A stretch of 64,000 bases of DNA from Cinclus cinclus. Taxonomy: Eukaryota > Chordata > Aves > Passeriformes > Cinclidae. Shown here in pieces: positions 32,850-61,118 of the stretch. Every line of letters starts with the position of its first letter. Positions within the stretch are counted from its first letter, which is position 1. The DNA lies in assembly GCF_963662255.1 (NCBI RefSeq), contig NC_085071.1, forward strand, positions 4,304,701 to 4,368,700. Direction: 5' to 3'. A model generated the notes under the pieces. It did no database searches and had not been told where the DNA came from. It saw only the letters and a program-made list of their open reading frames with translations. The translations under genes and the position numbers were made by a program.

Positions 32850-33440
32850 CAGACCTCACTCCAGAAGGCCCGAGGAGCTCCCGAGGGAGCTGCAGGCGCC
32901 CAAACCCACGGTCAGGAGCAGTTCTGGGACAGAATCCCCCAGCACCCGCGGACACAGAGCGCTGGGCCGGAGCTCCCTGAGCACAGCCACGGACACCAAG
33001 GGATGTACGGGCCAGGAGTGCCTGAAGGGAAGGAAACACGGAGGGAGGGCACTAAGGGCCGCGGGGCAGAGGGGTCCGACCACAGGTGAAGGAGAAAGAG
33101 GGGAAAGGGGAGAAAGAGGGGAAAGAGCCTCACCCGGGCTGGGATGAGGGCGCTCGGATCCCATCCCGCCTCAGGGCCGGGCCGGGCCGGGCCGCTCTCT
33201 CCCCTCACCGCTCCCGGCCGATTTCCGCCCCCTCTCCACTCTCAGTTCCCAGCCGACCTCTACACTCTCCCCTCACCTTTTGCGGTCGATCCCCTCTCGT
33301 CCCCCTCTTTCCCCCCTCTCACCGTTCCCGACCGTTCCCCGCTCTCCCCTCACCGATCCCCGCTCTCCCCTCACCGTTCCCCGCTCTCGCGCGGGGCCGT
33401 TGCCGGGCGGCTGCGGCTCTTGGCCGGGTATCGGTGACAG
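32850..33440 (-). promoter_or_regulatory. CpG-rich TEKT2 promoter and untranslated exon 1 block
   Basis: GC- and CpG-rich block between AT-rich TEKT2 introns and the AGO3 tail. Since the first coding exon has an acceptor, exon 1 and its donor should lie here. Several GGTGAG donor-like sequences exist on the minus strand, with good candidates at 33,277/33,276 (CAAAAG|gtgagg) and 33,134/33,133 (CCGG|gtgagg). A GTTGCC RFX half-site occurs at 33,399-33,404, fitting a ciliary gene but weak evidence. No TATA box seen. Confidence 0.6.
33195..33390. repeat. Degenerate 21-bp tandem repeat at the TEKT2 5' end
   Basis: Repeated units of the type CGCTCTCCCCTCACCGTTCCC, most regular at 33,340-33,390 (period 21), decaying leftward to 33,195. 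Confidence 0.7.
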
Positions 33441-33615
33441 GGACACGGCAAAGAGCAGCAAAAGCAGCGCCCAAATCAGCGGCAAATAATATTGCTTTAA
33501 AAAAAAAAATCCCACGAAACGACCCATAAAGCAGGAAGGAGCTGGGAGTGCCGATTTCTACAGCAGCCATCCTGCCCCAGGCTGGCTGTGGGCACTTTAG
33601 CAAGCTCATCTTTCC

Positions 33616-33641
33616 TTTTTATTTATTTATTTATTTATTTT
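33616..33641. repeat. (TTTA)n microsatellite
   Basis: About six TTTA units between the TEKT2 promoter and the inferred AGO3 3' end. Confidence 0.9.
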
Positions 33642-33829
33642 AAATATTTAGTTAAACAGCATTAAAACATCGAAAGTAAATGGCTTTCTGTCCTTGAATG
33701 AATCAGGGAGCCTGATGCTTCACTCCAGACCCACCCCCCCCACCACCTCCATCTGCTCCTTGTTTTGGGAATAAATCAATATTATGGAAGTATAAATAAA
33801 ATCTCACACATGTGCATTTCAAAAAAAAA

Positions 33830-33835
33830 TTTATT
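33830..33835 (-). terminator. Candidate distal poly(A) signal of AGO3
   Basis: Minus-strand AATAAA, followed by a T-rich stretch, a CA cleavage candidate about 20 nt on, and a TGTGTGAG GU-rich element. It is the last strong minus-strand signal before the TEKT2 promoter. Confidence 0.5.
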
Positions 33836-36800
33836 TTTCAAATGAATACAGTTCGTTTACAATACACTCAAGTTGATGGTATCTATAGCCAGCAGAGATC
33901 GATGACTGCTGTGTCCTATACACAGTCGTACAGAGGTTACAGATGCCTACGAGAGGGAAGGAACAGTGAAAGAAGTCGACATTTTACTGTGCTGGAAAGA
34001 AAGCAACTCTTGCAACAGGTAGAAAATTTTGGCAAGAACAATTTGTCCGGAAAGGGAGAAGGGGCAGAGGACACGGCTTCTGCTTAGCAAGTACACCTCA
34101 AACACCGACAGTTCCCTCCCACCCCGCACGGCTGCAGCCCACGGTACAAAGAGGCACACATGGTCAAGATGGTTAAGTAAAAATAAAGGCTTTTACCAGT
34201 TTGCTTGCCATCCATCTACAATCTATTTGTGCAACGTCTCAAGTCACAGCTCTGTTTGACTCTTGAAACATTTCCCTTTTGCTTCCCAGGACCTTCACGG
34301 TGGGAACACACTCACACTCCTGCCAAAGCAATGGGACACCAAAACAGGGGAGCAGTTACCAGAATATGAGAAAGAGCAGACACATGGGAGGGGATGAATC
34401 CAGATCAATTTATTAGAATTTTATTCAGAAAAGGAACCCCAAACAGCATGACACTTTCTTTTTCTGAATCATTTAAACACATTGTATTCAATATGCAACA
34501 TTTCTTTGTGAAATTGCTTCCAGCAGTCTCCTAAACTAACACAGCTCACTGGCCAGTGGTGTTTATGGCACACACAATGGCACCTGAACCACCTTCTTCT
34601 GAAAATCCTTTCATACTGGCTCATAACCAAATGGTACCAATTACTCTGAAAGCTCTGAAGTAACACCTGCTGACAGACAATGTCCTTGTCCATGATCACT
34701 CACCTCCAGCCAGGTGAACAGCCCAGTTTTTCCCCACCAAGCACTGTTTATCCACCATGAGGCTACCTGGGGAGCTGAACTGCTTATACCAAGGGAGGAG
34801 ACAAGAACAGCAGGCAGGAGGGTCCGTTATCCTGTGAGCCCAAGTGTCACTGCTCCCCTGGAACGCTGATCTGTACACCAGTGCCTGTAAAACCAACATT
34901 TCTGACCCAAAACTCGCTCTGCCTGCCCTACTGCTGTGCTGCAGCTCACTTTTCACACCTGCCTGCAAACAGATACCAAACACAACGAGCTAGAAGCAGG
35001 TATTTTTACAGGGAAACAACATGTAGTTGTCTCAAGGTGAGATCCAACACTGAAAACTGCAAAAATTAGAAGATTTCACTGAAAAACAAATCAAGCTGGA
35101 AAAAAAGTAAACACTACAGCCACAGGAGAGAGGTGATGCACAAAAGCAAGTACCCAGAAGAAGCCATTCTGCACTCCAAAGTTGCCAGAAGACAAACTCC
35201 ATTTCTGGCATTCTCCCTCTCACCAAATTTGTTGGTGTTCAATTTCCTCACCATTTTAGGAGCAATGCTCAAGTTTTCACTCTGCTGGCACACCATCAAG
35301 TTCCAAAACCTCCAAAAGTTCTTTAAATTCGGGATTGCTCCAGTGGGCATCACTTTGCTATTACATCTGAGTGGACACTACCTACCAAGACACATATTAC
35401 CTATCAAAGAAATTGGTTTCAAAGATATTTAAGAGATTTGCAAGTGTAAGCAAAATGAAAGTTTATTAGTAACTATTTTAAGAACTAACTTTTGCACAGC
35501 TGTACTGAAATGGGTTGTGGATCTATGATTCATGGGCAAGCACAGCCCTAAACTCAACATACAGCTGTATTTTTGTGTTGCTAGATAGTGTTATAGCATT
35601 AATTTTCCAACTGCCAAATGCATTTGAAAGACCTGTGTAATTCTCAGCAATGAAAAAATACCCTTTCATTTAAATAAACTTGCCCTCTGAGCATGCTTTA
35701 CAACAAATAGGTTAGTTTAAAGAAAGCAAGATGGCAAACACATGACTGACCCCAAGGGGCTTCAACCTCGGGCAGAGCTGCAATGGGATGGGAGGGAAGA
35801 GCTCTGGCTCCCAGCAGGGATGGGCTCCAAACAACTGGATTCACTGGAAGATGCAAACGTTCAAGAAGTGCACAGGTTTGTATCACGAGGTTACCACGGT
35901 CACAACATGGTGCACCCTCAGATCATCCAGTACTCACTCTCCTAAGGCGATGTGAATCATCACAAACATTTTCTAGACGAAAAATGAGGCAGAATCGTTT
36001 CCTCTAGGTCAGAAAGGGAACCTGCTTCAGAGCCAGCAGAAGAGTTCCTGGCCGGACAACTTGCCAATGTTTCAAAACAGCTTCAAATAGTACCTCTTAG
36101 AAAAGCTCTTCCATTTTGGTCTGAAAATCCACTATTTTTAGCAGCTTAAAGCCCAAACTGACATCTAAGCACACAGGTGCCTACTTAGGCACAATGCAGT
36201 GTCTACAATAGGGACGTGGTGTCAGAGGATGGGGGGGTTGTTCCTCTTCCCACACCCAAGTGACCACACGATTGTTCTCAGACATCGCCACCCCCCACTG
36301 CTGGAAAACTGCTTTTTGAACTTATCTGTGATGTGTAATCCTCACCTTCACATTGCCACTGAGCCAGAGCTTTGCACTGTTCCCCGACATTCACTGGACA
36401 ACATTCCCCATGTCCCAGCCACCCCCAAATGGGTGGAGAGGAGAGAGGCAAATGGAGTGTATGGAAAGCTGCAGGAGCACAGTAAAGAGCGAGGACATCA
36501 CTGGACAGGCAACAGTCAAAGGCAGAATTCATGATTCTCATTAGATAAACATATCAAGGTTAAATTTTATTTTTAAAAATTGCAAGTCTACCAGGAAGTA
36601 GGTTTATTTGATGACATTACTCTTTAGAAACCACTTACTTTGAAAGCTTCTCCTCTCTGGGTAGTTCTAATTCACAAAAAATTCAGGGCTCACTTTGATT
36701 AAGTAATTCAACACAAAACCAACTCTGACCAAGGACTTTGAGCTTTAAAAACAGTTCAAGAAAAATACTAACCATCCTACCAATGCAAATACAGGTTTTT

Positions 36801-37487
36801 CCAGCTCTGTTCCTGGTCAGAAAAAGGCACATACTTGCTCTCAGTGAATACAAATCCAACACAAACAGTTCAGGATACCCAAGCTCATGTCTGATGTCTC
36901 CATCAATGTCCCTGAAAGGTGTGAACTGATCACAGCTCACTTGACATCCACCCACCTCCTGCCCAGTCCCTTGTTTCTTACAGGCTTTTGTCACAATTCC
37001 ACCCCCACCCTCACATCCAGAGCTGATCTGTGCTCCACGAAGCCACAGCACCCTCAACATGGCTAATTCCATACAGGCAGTGGAGGAAGAGAGACCCTGG
37101 TCAGGGAATGGGGAGGTAGGTAAGAGCTGAGTAAGAGCAGGGCAACTGCAGTGCTACAGTAAAATGACCTCTACACTTGCCTCCTGCTGTTCCTGGCACA
37201 CCTCCAGGCAACCAGGAAACTCTCAGGGCATCTGTGTTGTACAGAAGGGCCATATATTGCTCACGAAATCCCTTGGGTCAGTACTGTCTGAACCAGCAGA
37301 TCCACTGGAAGCTGCATCTGTTTCACCCAAGTAAGGGATGCAGGGTTTGGATAAAACCACAGTTTGATTTAGGAGGCAGCTGTCACAGTCACTGCCACCT
37401 GCTCACAGCACAGTCCAGGAGAACAGGCACCCCTAAAAATATACAGGAACATTCTTTTTCCCTCATGTATTAGTTTTTGAATTAGCA

Positions 37488-37810
37488 GCCACAGAATAAC
37501 AGAGTACTCAGGGTTGGAAGGGATCTTCTAAAGCTCATCCAGACAAACCCTCTGCTGTGACCTGGGACCTCTAGACCAGGTTGCTCCAAGCCCCATCCAA
37601 CCTGCCACCTTGGATGTTTTCAGGGATGGGGCATCCACAGCTTCCCTGGGCAACCTGTGCCAGTGTTTCATCACACACATCATAGAAAAACTTCTTAAAT
37701 CTCATTCAAACCCACCTCCCTCAGTTTAAAACCATCACCACATATCCTGTGGCAACAGGCCCTCCTAAAAGATCACCCCCATCATTCTTACAAGCCTTTT
37801 CAAGCACTCA
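37488..37810 (-). mobile_element. CR1 LINE fragment inside the AGO3 3' region
   Basis: The plus strand reads GGGTTGGAAGGGATCTTC, CCATCCAACCTGCCACC, TGGGCAACCTGTGCCAGTG and TCTCATTCAAACCCACCTCC, the reverse complement of CR1. It is the only repeat of this class I see in the 11-kb interval. Confidence 0.9.
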
Positions 37811-39311
37811 AATGTACTGAAGGAAAACATCAGCTGTCAAGTTTTCCTTTATTTATTTGCTACAGGAGGCAAAGGAGGCTCTGCTGCTTCTTCATTAGCA
37901 TTAATACTGTTTTGATTTTCCCACTTGATAATTTTAAAGGAGTTTAAATAACTCCTACTGCACTCTGTTACTTTGAGTCTGCCCTTTCTGCCTCTTCCAC
38001 CTTTTTTATTTCCCTTGTAGAGCTGTCCCAACAGCCACAGGATTTCAATGTCCCACAGGTTCTCCATCTCCTTGAGGAGGTCCTCCCTGTCCACCTGCAG
38101 CTGCTTCTTGCCATGTTTTGGTTCGCTGTTTATTTTTAAATTTAAAGTATTTTAATAATGTCTATTTTCAGTGGTTTGTTAGCTCTTATTTAAGTTGGAT
38201 ACTGTAACCCATCATGCACCCTCCAATGATTTCTACAGAAATATTTCTACTGGAATTAAACCTCGCATGTGGCAGCTCATGGACACCAAGGCAAGAGATT
38301 TGTGCCCAACAGAAAACTGCTTCATCGGGTGCAAGTTCATTCCTTTTGATAGAAAGAAGAGGCAGCAACTTCCTTCTACATCTCAACAGGTTTAATATGA
38401 GCTAAACGTAGAGAAAAACAAAGCAGTTGGTCTACAGGCAAGGGAAGAGATGGAATATTGCTGCAAACAAGCGGATGGTGCAGGATTTTTGGCCCTTTTT
38501 AGTCTAAAAGATAGAAACAGCTACTACTGAAAGGGTCAGGAGGGAGACACAGTTCTGGCTCAGAATTTAGACTGAAAAACGCTTTCTAAACCCCAGCCTA
38601 GTAACATTGAGAAATCAGATATATAAAATAATTGAACATCATGGCAAGCTTAAATACCAACACAGTGGCATTGGGCACTGTAATAAGACAAGAAAGTTGG
38701 TACAAGCTACAAGAGACATTGGATCATGTCTCAAACTTGAATCAGAAGAAATTATAGAGCAAAGAGAGTCAACTTGTGCCTGGGGAGCTGCAGCATCCCC
38801 TCAATAATGAGGTGTGGGCTAACTCAGTGAGAGCACTGCCCAGTGCTGGGACTCTGAACCCCACATATTCCATTGATGATGTCCAGAAGCTCTGCTTACT
38901 CCTAGAAGAAGTCTGGACATGAACATATTCCTGCAAAGAGACCACTTGGAATTACTCAGCGAGTTCTGCGGTTAAGCTCCTGATATTCAAAAATATCCTG
39001 ACATCAAGTTATTTCACATCTTGAATGCCCAACACTATAAACAGTACGAAAATGCACAAAATCATTTTAGTTGTAGAGAAACAAGGTACCAATGAAGCAC
39101 TTGTCTATGGCAAGTGGGTTAATTGTCTCCTCTCAAACACGACTGGTTAAGCCAACTTTCTTTGGAGAAGAAAATCAAAACATTCAGAAACTTCTCCTGC
39201 CTAAAAATAAGTGTTAAAAGCAACACACAGAGCAGACACACAGACCTATGAGCTGCACACAGACCACCAATAAATATACAGAAACACCACAACAAAGGAC
39301 AAGGCTCATCA

Positions 39312-39329
39312 TAAAAAAAAAAAAAAAAA
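39312..39329. repeat. A homopolymer of about 18 bases
   Basis: An A run following ATCAT in the inferred AGO3 3' UTR. Confidence 0.85.
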
Positions 39330-42300
39330 GTTCCATAACTGCTACTCAGACCGATACCAAAAGAAAGGGAAGTGTTTTTTTGCAGGCATGTGCAAGCACA
39401 TTACAGTGTCATCAAAGCACACCTTTGCTATTATTATTACTTTATGCAGCATTACAAGGTTACTGAGGTGCAGTGTTTAATAGTCTAGTCTACAGCTTTT
39501 CCTGACTGCAGGAACGCTCACCAAACTCACCATGAACCCACCCCCACCACAGCATTGCCCAGCCACCAAGCTGCTCCCATCCAGAGCATCCAGCTCCCAG
39601 CTGGCAATCAAAAGACCCACTGATCTGTCCTGAACACACACGAGCCATGTGAGGACCAATCTTCTCCCAGGTAGTCCTTAAGACAGCCTCCTAAGACACC
39701 CTTCAGCTTGTCTCCATCTTTGGGAATGTACTTCCCCTAAGAGAAGACATCCTTTGGGATCTACGGATTGCTTTCGGCACCAAACACATCCCCATGGCTT
39801 CTCCCACACCCCAAACCCCCAGCCCCCTCAATATGAAGAGGTAAATCACATGGACCAAACCCAAGATAACCCCAGCCTGCCAGCTGAATTTGGTGATCGC
39901 TCCTCAATGCCTCTCCCTCCAAAGGAAAACACCTTCCTGGTTATTCTTGGTCCTGACTCAGAGAAGCTGAAGCTTGACAGTACCTAAAAGATACCATCAA
40001 ACACTTGGCATTTTCAATAATTTATCTTAAATTTGCAGCCACGTACAACTGGAAAATAAAAATCTACAGCACCATCTTCTAAAAAGGCACTTTCTGAGGA
40101 CTGTCTTGCTTAAAAAAATAAAAGTCACTCCAAGTTTTAAACAGTGGAACTGCTTTGTTTGAAAAGGACCCTACGGTAACAACCCGTGTCAGGTGAGGGG
40201 GTACCTCAGACAGGATGTGAAAGGCCAGGGCACACAGGATGGAAAGTGGATGGAGTCTCCCCAACACTGTCATTCCTGCCAAACCAATACTTTGATATTT
40301 TCCCTCATACGCCTCTCCCTTACAATTCCTTCCCCTTCATATGCACCTTTGTCTACTCAGGGGACAACAGTTTGGGTTTTAGTGTCACGGAGATCAGGAT
40401 TTTTAAGATTCTGCTCTGGAGGTTAAGATGTAGGATCCTGTATCCATCTTGCTCATACCTCAACTACAGAAAGTACAAAATCTTCTACCAGCAGAAAGCA
40501 TCAATGAGTTCAAGCTCTAACCATGATATTTTACAAAAACAAGGAGTGAATTGGCTAAACGAAGTTTGATTCCAACATGTGCCAAACCAAAAATTATATT
40601 CCAAACACTCAGCATCAACCTAAAATACCATCTTTGGGTAGAAAACACAGACAGAAATCTTTCCCTTTGACACCCCTATGGAATTTTTCACTAGATCAAA
40701 TCAACCAGCCAGTAGAAGCCATGAAACTCCACAGCACTGAAAGGGACAGAGCATCTACCCAGCCTGACCAGAGACCACGATGGCCATTTACAAACAACCA
40801 CCTCTGAAAAATGAATTTACTGGTCCAACATACATAATCTGAGCTTTTGATTCCTTGGTTATAAAAGTGCTTTGAGAAAGGTTCTAAACCCTCAGTTCAC
40901 TAAACAGGGAAAATACCAAAAGTGGACAAGAAATGAAGAAAGTGTAAGAAAAAGGGGGAAAAAAAAAAAAAAAGGCCTCAAACTCGAGCTTGGAATTTCA
41001 CCAGAGTGAACTTTAAGACTAGTAGAAAACCAGTATTTGTAGCTGGAATTTTTACAGCAGACTACATGGTATCTCATATTGAGCATTTATAGGACAAGTA
41101 TTTGTACATGAAGAAGTGAAAATCACTTAAGACCAAGAGCATCTTGAAATAATTTGACTGACAACTTCCAGAAACCCATTTTACTCCTGAAAACCATTTC
41201 TGTGGCCAAACTCCCAAAAGAACACCGGAACGAATCCTATAAAAATAACTTTTGGACACGTGTAACCAGATGACACACGGAACAGTGACACAGCCATCCT
41301 GAGTCAAATGGCCACGGCTCAAGTCCCTAGAAAGGGAAAAAGGCGACTTACAGTGGAGTCACTCCTGCTGTTGGCAAATGTCACGAGTTTAACGCCTCAA
41401 CCACAAACATTCTATGATTCTCTCCAGCTCTGGATCTAGCAGTGGCCAGGTAGGAGGTTTGGGCAGGGCTGGCTGGGTGAGGAGGGGCTCGGCGATACCC
41501 TGGGGCTGCTCCCTGGGCTTGCCCCCACCACGGGAGCACTTAGTGGCACTTGTTCAGTACAAGTGAGGTCTCGGTGCAGTGTCTGAGGAGACGGGAACTG
41601 CTTTTCTCCACAGGCAGAAACCCAAGGCCAGTGTCTGCAAAGCAAGAAGAGCCATCAGCCTGTGCCCATATCCCTCTTTGGACTATCTACAGTCAGCTCC
41701 CGGCCAGAGAGGGGGGGGGATCTGCTGTGCCACTGAAGATTTCCTCAAACAGCACATAAAATTTGAGATTTTTTTTTTCTTTTTCAAGGAGAGCAGGTAC
41801 AAAAATAAAAGAAATCCATATACTCTGAAAATATACTGGAAACTGCCACCACAGATGAGGTACCATTTATCCCGACCCCCCACCCCCAAACTGCAAACAT
41901 CAAAATATATATGTTTTTAAACAAAAGAAGAATATCTGGCTATTTAATCTCAGTTAAAATGACAGCACCCTTTGTTACACTTGATATTTCACACCGTTAA
42001 TTCTCTTTTGAAAAAAACCCAAGATATCTAACTAACCTTGATTCCTTGCTTTTCTCCTCATTCCTTAGTGCAGTAATTGTCCATCTCCATTTAAATAAAT
42101 ATAGCAGCTACAGCATCTTAAATGTGTGGCCCTCACAACGTCAGTAACTTGATATCGTAATACAAAGAAGTATCGGCACTTGACGTAGATATTTGCAAAA
42201 CCAAGAAGAGAGATTAAAACTTCCAAATACTCTTCACATGAAAACCAGGTACAATGTTACCTTGACAACTGAAGTCACTTTGCCAATGAAGTTTCTTTAG

Positions 42301-44643
42301 TTTTTGGTGAAAGTAGTGAGCAAAAAGCTCCTCAAATCCGAGTCACCAAGCGTGGGCAGGATGAGAAGCAGCTTTGAAAGGAGAGTTAGAAGGCTTTGCA
42401 AAAAGGAATTTTCAGCTAAATGCCAGAAGTCCACAAGAACGCTTTGTAAAATAGGGTTTTTTTTAAAAAAAGTTCTCTGTTCCAAAAGAAATTTCTGTAT
42501 AAAGCTTAAGCTGAACCTTTTACAAATGGCACTGCTACTGAGAGAGCTTTAGGAGAAAAGTGTCAGGTCACAGACTGGGAAAAACATCCGAGAGACTCAC
42601 TGAGAAACCACCTCGCTCAAAGGACTCGGTCACAGCCCCCTCCCTGCACCAGGTGTGTCCAAAGGCACTCACAGGGACAGGGCACTCCGAGCTGGGACCC
42701 CCTTGGCTTGGGGGTCCCCAACCCTTTAGGGCCTGTTGAGCCCCCCCAGCCACCCCCACCTCCCCTGTGAGCACTGCCAGCCATGCCCACCCTCTACCAC
42801 TGTTTCCAGTGCAATTTTAGCTTTGCCAAGTTAGTCTTTCACGTGATTTTTTCTTGTTTTTTGAGAGATAAAATAGCTATCTACACCAGCTGTTAGTAAA
42901 GCTCTTGCAGACAGTGTTGTGAACAGCACTACGGACACTTCCATACAATATACAAACACACAAAATACAGTACTTGGTTTTTCTGGCAGAAAAAAGGGGG
43001 TTCATGCCTGGTGAAGCAAAACGGGCTCAGATTTTAGGCTCAAAATACAGTATATTGGCAAACAGCAGATTTGGTGAGAACAAGGAGAGAAGCTACTTAG
43101 ACCAACCAGGTTTTCATGTGAGAGCAGGTGGAGGTCGGGAGGGCTGGGATCACAGCAATGCCCATACAAACAGCTGCAGTAAATATACTATGAACCAGTG
43201 CAAATAAAAACAGTCAAAAAAAATGCAGTTCACGAGTTTACAAAGTGCAAAACTCCCCAGTCCCCTCGTTGAATAAACGCTCGTCTCTGACATCTTAAAC
43301 ATTGGTTTTAAAGTGGAATGAAAGAGTCCCATTGGTTTGTTTCACATTTCGGTGATTTAACATGTTAGAACTATCCCAGCCCTCTTTATTTGCAAAGTGA
43401 AATGAAGTTACCAGTAACTTAATTTTAAAAGGAAAGTCACTATCAAAGAGGAAAAAAGCTTAAAAACTTTTATTAATTCCAGACATTTTACTGATGTCAA
43501 ATAGGTTTAATTAAGCATGTAAAAACTGAGATCTTAATACAAAACCCTTTCCATTTAATTCAAATATGCTCCACATTTCAAAGCCAAAAATAAGGCCAAT
43601 TCCTTTGTTAAATCAAAAGACTGCAGCGACAAGTAAAGCTTGCAGAAGTCTAGAAGCATTTTTTGTATTTTTTTTTGATTTAAAAAAGGAAAATTCAAGA
43701 TTCCTTCTGACTATAAAACTTTCCTTTCAAAATTAAGGCTTTTACTTTGTCCTTTTAAAATCCTGGAGGTGTCCATTCTCCCACAGTCTGTGGTACAGAC
43801 ACTGCTTCAGTACAGCTCAATGGACACAGTTTTTCTTTAGAATGCTTATTGCACTAAAAGATAGCAAAACAAGTTGTCAGTTTCTTTTTTTAAAAATAAA
43901 CATGATTACATTTCTAAAAAATAAAAGTTGATGTTGACCATATGTTCTGTAATAATTAAATTAAAGCATTATTATTACTCTAATAAATATAAAAGAAACA
44001 AAAGGAAGCTAAACTTCAAACACACATACATATGAATCACATTAAGGTGTGAGAGGCAGCAAGTAAAGTAGCAGGTTTCTTTTTTATCCAAAAAGACCTT
44101 AGCTCTAAAGTTTCAGTTCTGGTGGTTACTGTATGTCATCCCAGAAAACCTGGGACATCAGATCTTATGTGAAGTTTCAACAGATTTGACTTGCCAGATA
44201 GGAAAAAATTGAAACTTTTGGACTAGGTAAAACAGCAGCTTTAGTAAATTCCCCCAGGGAGCAAGAAGAGTTGGGTCACTACTGCCTGCACATGAACCAC
44301 GAGCTTCTTGGATTGCTTTTGAAAGGGAACTCTTGGAGCTGAGAACTCCAAAGCTGTTAGAAAAGACACAAAGGCAGCCATTGGCTAAATTAGGTTCAAA
44401 TTATTGGACTAGTGTGCAAAACATCTTCCCCCCCTCACTGTTTCCTAGCTAGTGCTATACATTCCAATGCACTTGGATATGTTCACATTCGAATGCTCGA
44501 TGGCAACACAGAGAAAGATTCCTCAATGCACGGGGATTAAAAACTTATTTTCTTTTTTGCACACTTCCCTTCTCCAAACAATCACTGTGATTGTTCCTAA
44601 AAGGTGGTTTGTTTTTTGTTTTAAATTACACAATAGATTTTAG

Positions 44644-44649
44644 TTTATT
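44644..44649 (-). terminator. Candidate proximal poly(A) signal of AGO3
   Basis: Minus-strand AATAAA (in GTAATAATAAACTAAAATC), 357 nt after the AGO3 stop codon. The downstream region is T-rich with GT repeats. It could produce a short 3' UTR isoform. Confidence 0.4.
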
Positions 44650-45005
44650 ATTACTTTTTTTTTTTTTGCAACAATAGTTGTGCTGCCGAGCAACTTGAGG
44701 TAAAGGCAGAAGAGGGTTAAACTACGAGAAATAATAATTAAAAAAAAAATGATGGCGGTGCTTCCCACGGGAGCCCGCCCCAAAAAAGCAGTTGGCTGGT
44801 TTCATATTGCATAATAGTGCTGTGTTCCTGGATGAAGTAAACAATCTTCCTCATGTCAATTTAAGGGTGAGCCTCTCGCCCCTGCACAGCGTCAGCTCCA
44901 GCACGATGGGAGGCACAGCCCCTAAACCAACCCCCTGGAAACATACATTGTATGTGGCTTAAGTTCTCAGTTCTCCTCTCCGTGAGTGTCTCCCGGGTCA
45001 TTGAC

Positions 45006-60672
<15,667 letters not shown>

Positions 60673-60933
60673 CTGCAAAGGAAAAATCCCACAGATTAGG
60701 AGAAAACCACCACAGACGATTCCCTGAATCAACTCCCAGGTGGGCACCAGAGCCAGCACACTCGAGGAAAGGAAATCAGCTGTCTCCAACAGCATCATGC
60801 TGCCCATGAAATTCCAAACAAATGATTGCCCATTATTAATCCTTAAGCCCACACCTACATCTAGACTGTTCTATTACTCGTGAGTTTCAGTGATCAGCAT
60901 TAATAAAATCATGTTTTGTTTAGGAGATTTCCT

Positions 60934-61118
60934 AAAAAAAAAAAAAACAAAAACAAAAAAACAAACAAACAAACAAAAAACCACGAAAAAACTCCACCAA
61001 AAAAAAGCACCAACAAAACAAAACAAACAAAAAAATAAAAAGAAAACCAACCAAGACAGTGAAAAATAAAAAACAAAACCAAAGCAAAAAACTTTAAACA
61101 AAAACCACCCCAAAAATT
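60934..61118. repeat. A-rich (CAAA/CAAAA)n low-complexity tract
   Basis: About 185 bp composed almost wholly of A with interspersed C, including four consecutive ACAA units at 60,961-60,976. It lies about 260 bp upstream of AGO3 exon 2 in transcript sense, where it reads T-rich. Confidence 0.9.

Larger units (their letters stand above)
33815..45005 (-). other. AGO3: Inferred very long AGO3 3' UTR
   Basis: The 11.2 kb between the AGO3 stop codon and a good poly(A) signal at 33,830 hold no splice-supported coding exon, are AT-rich and have only one CR1. Mammalian AGO3 transcripts also have multi-kilobase 3' UTRs (from memory). Intermediate minus-strand AATAAA hexamers occur at about 44,644, 43,468, 43,385, 37,849 and in the 34,410-34,425 stretch, so shorter isoforms are likely. 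An undetected non-coding RNA gene inside the interval cannot be excluded. Confidence 0.5.

Noticed and set aside
33086..33529. Pro/Ser/Arg-rich open frames over the TEKT2 5' block
   Set aside because: They arise from GC-rich tandem sequence, have no family resemblance, and overlap a promoter-like CpG block.
37111..37117. Single let-7 seed match (CTACCTC on the minus strand) in the inferred AGO3 3' UTR
   Set aside because: One 7-mer in 11 kb is close to chance expectation, and conservation cannot be seen here.
60874..61113. Phe/Val-rich open frame on the minus strand
   Set aside because: It is the translation of the A-rich low-complexity tract and lies in AGO3 intron 1.
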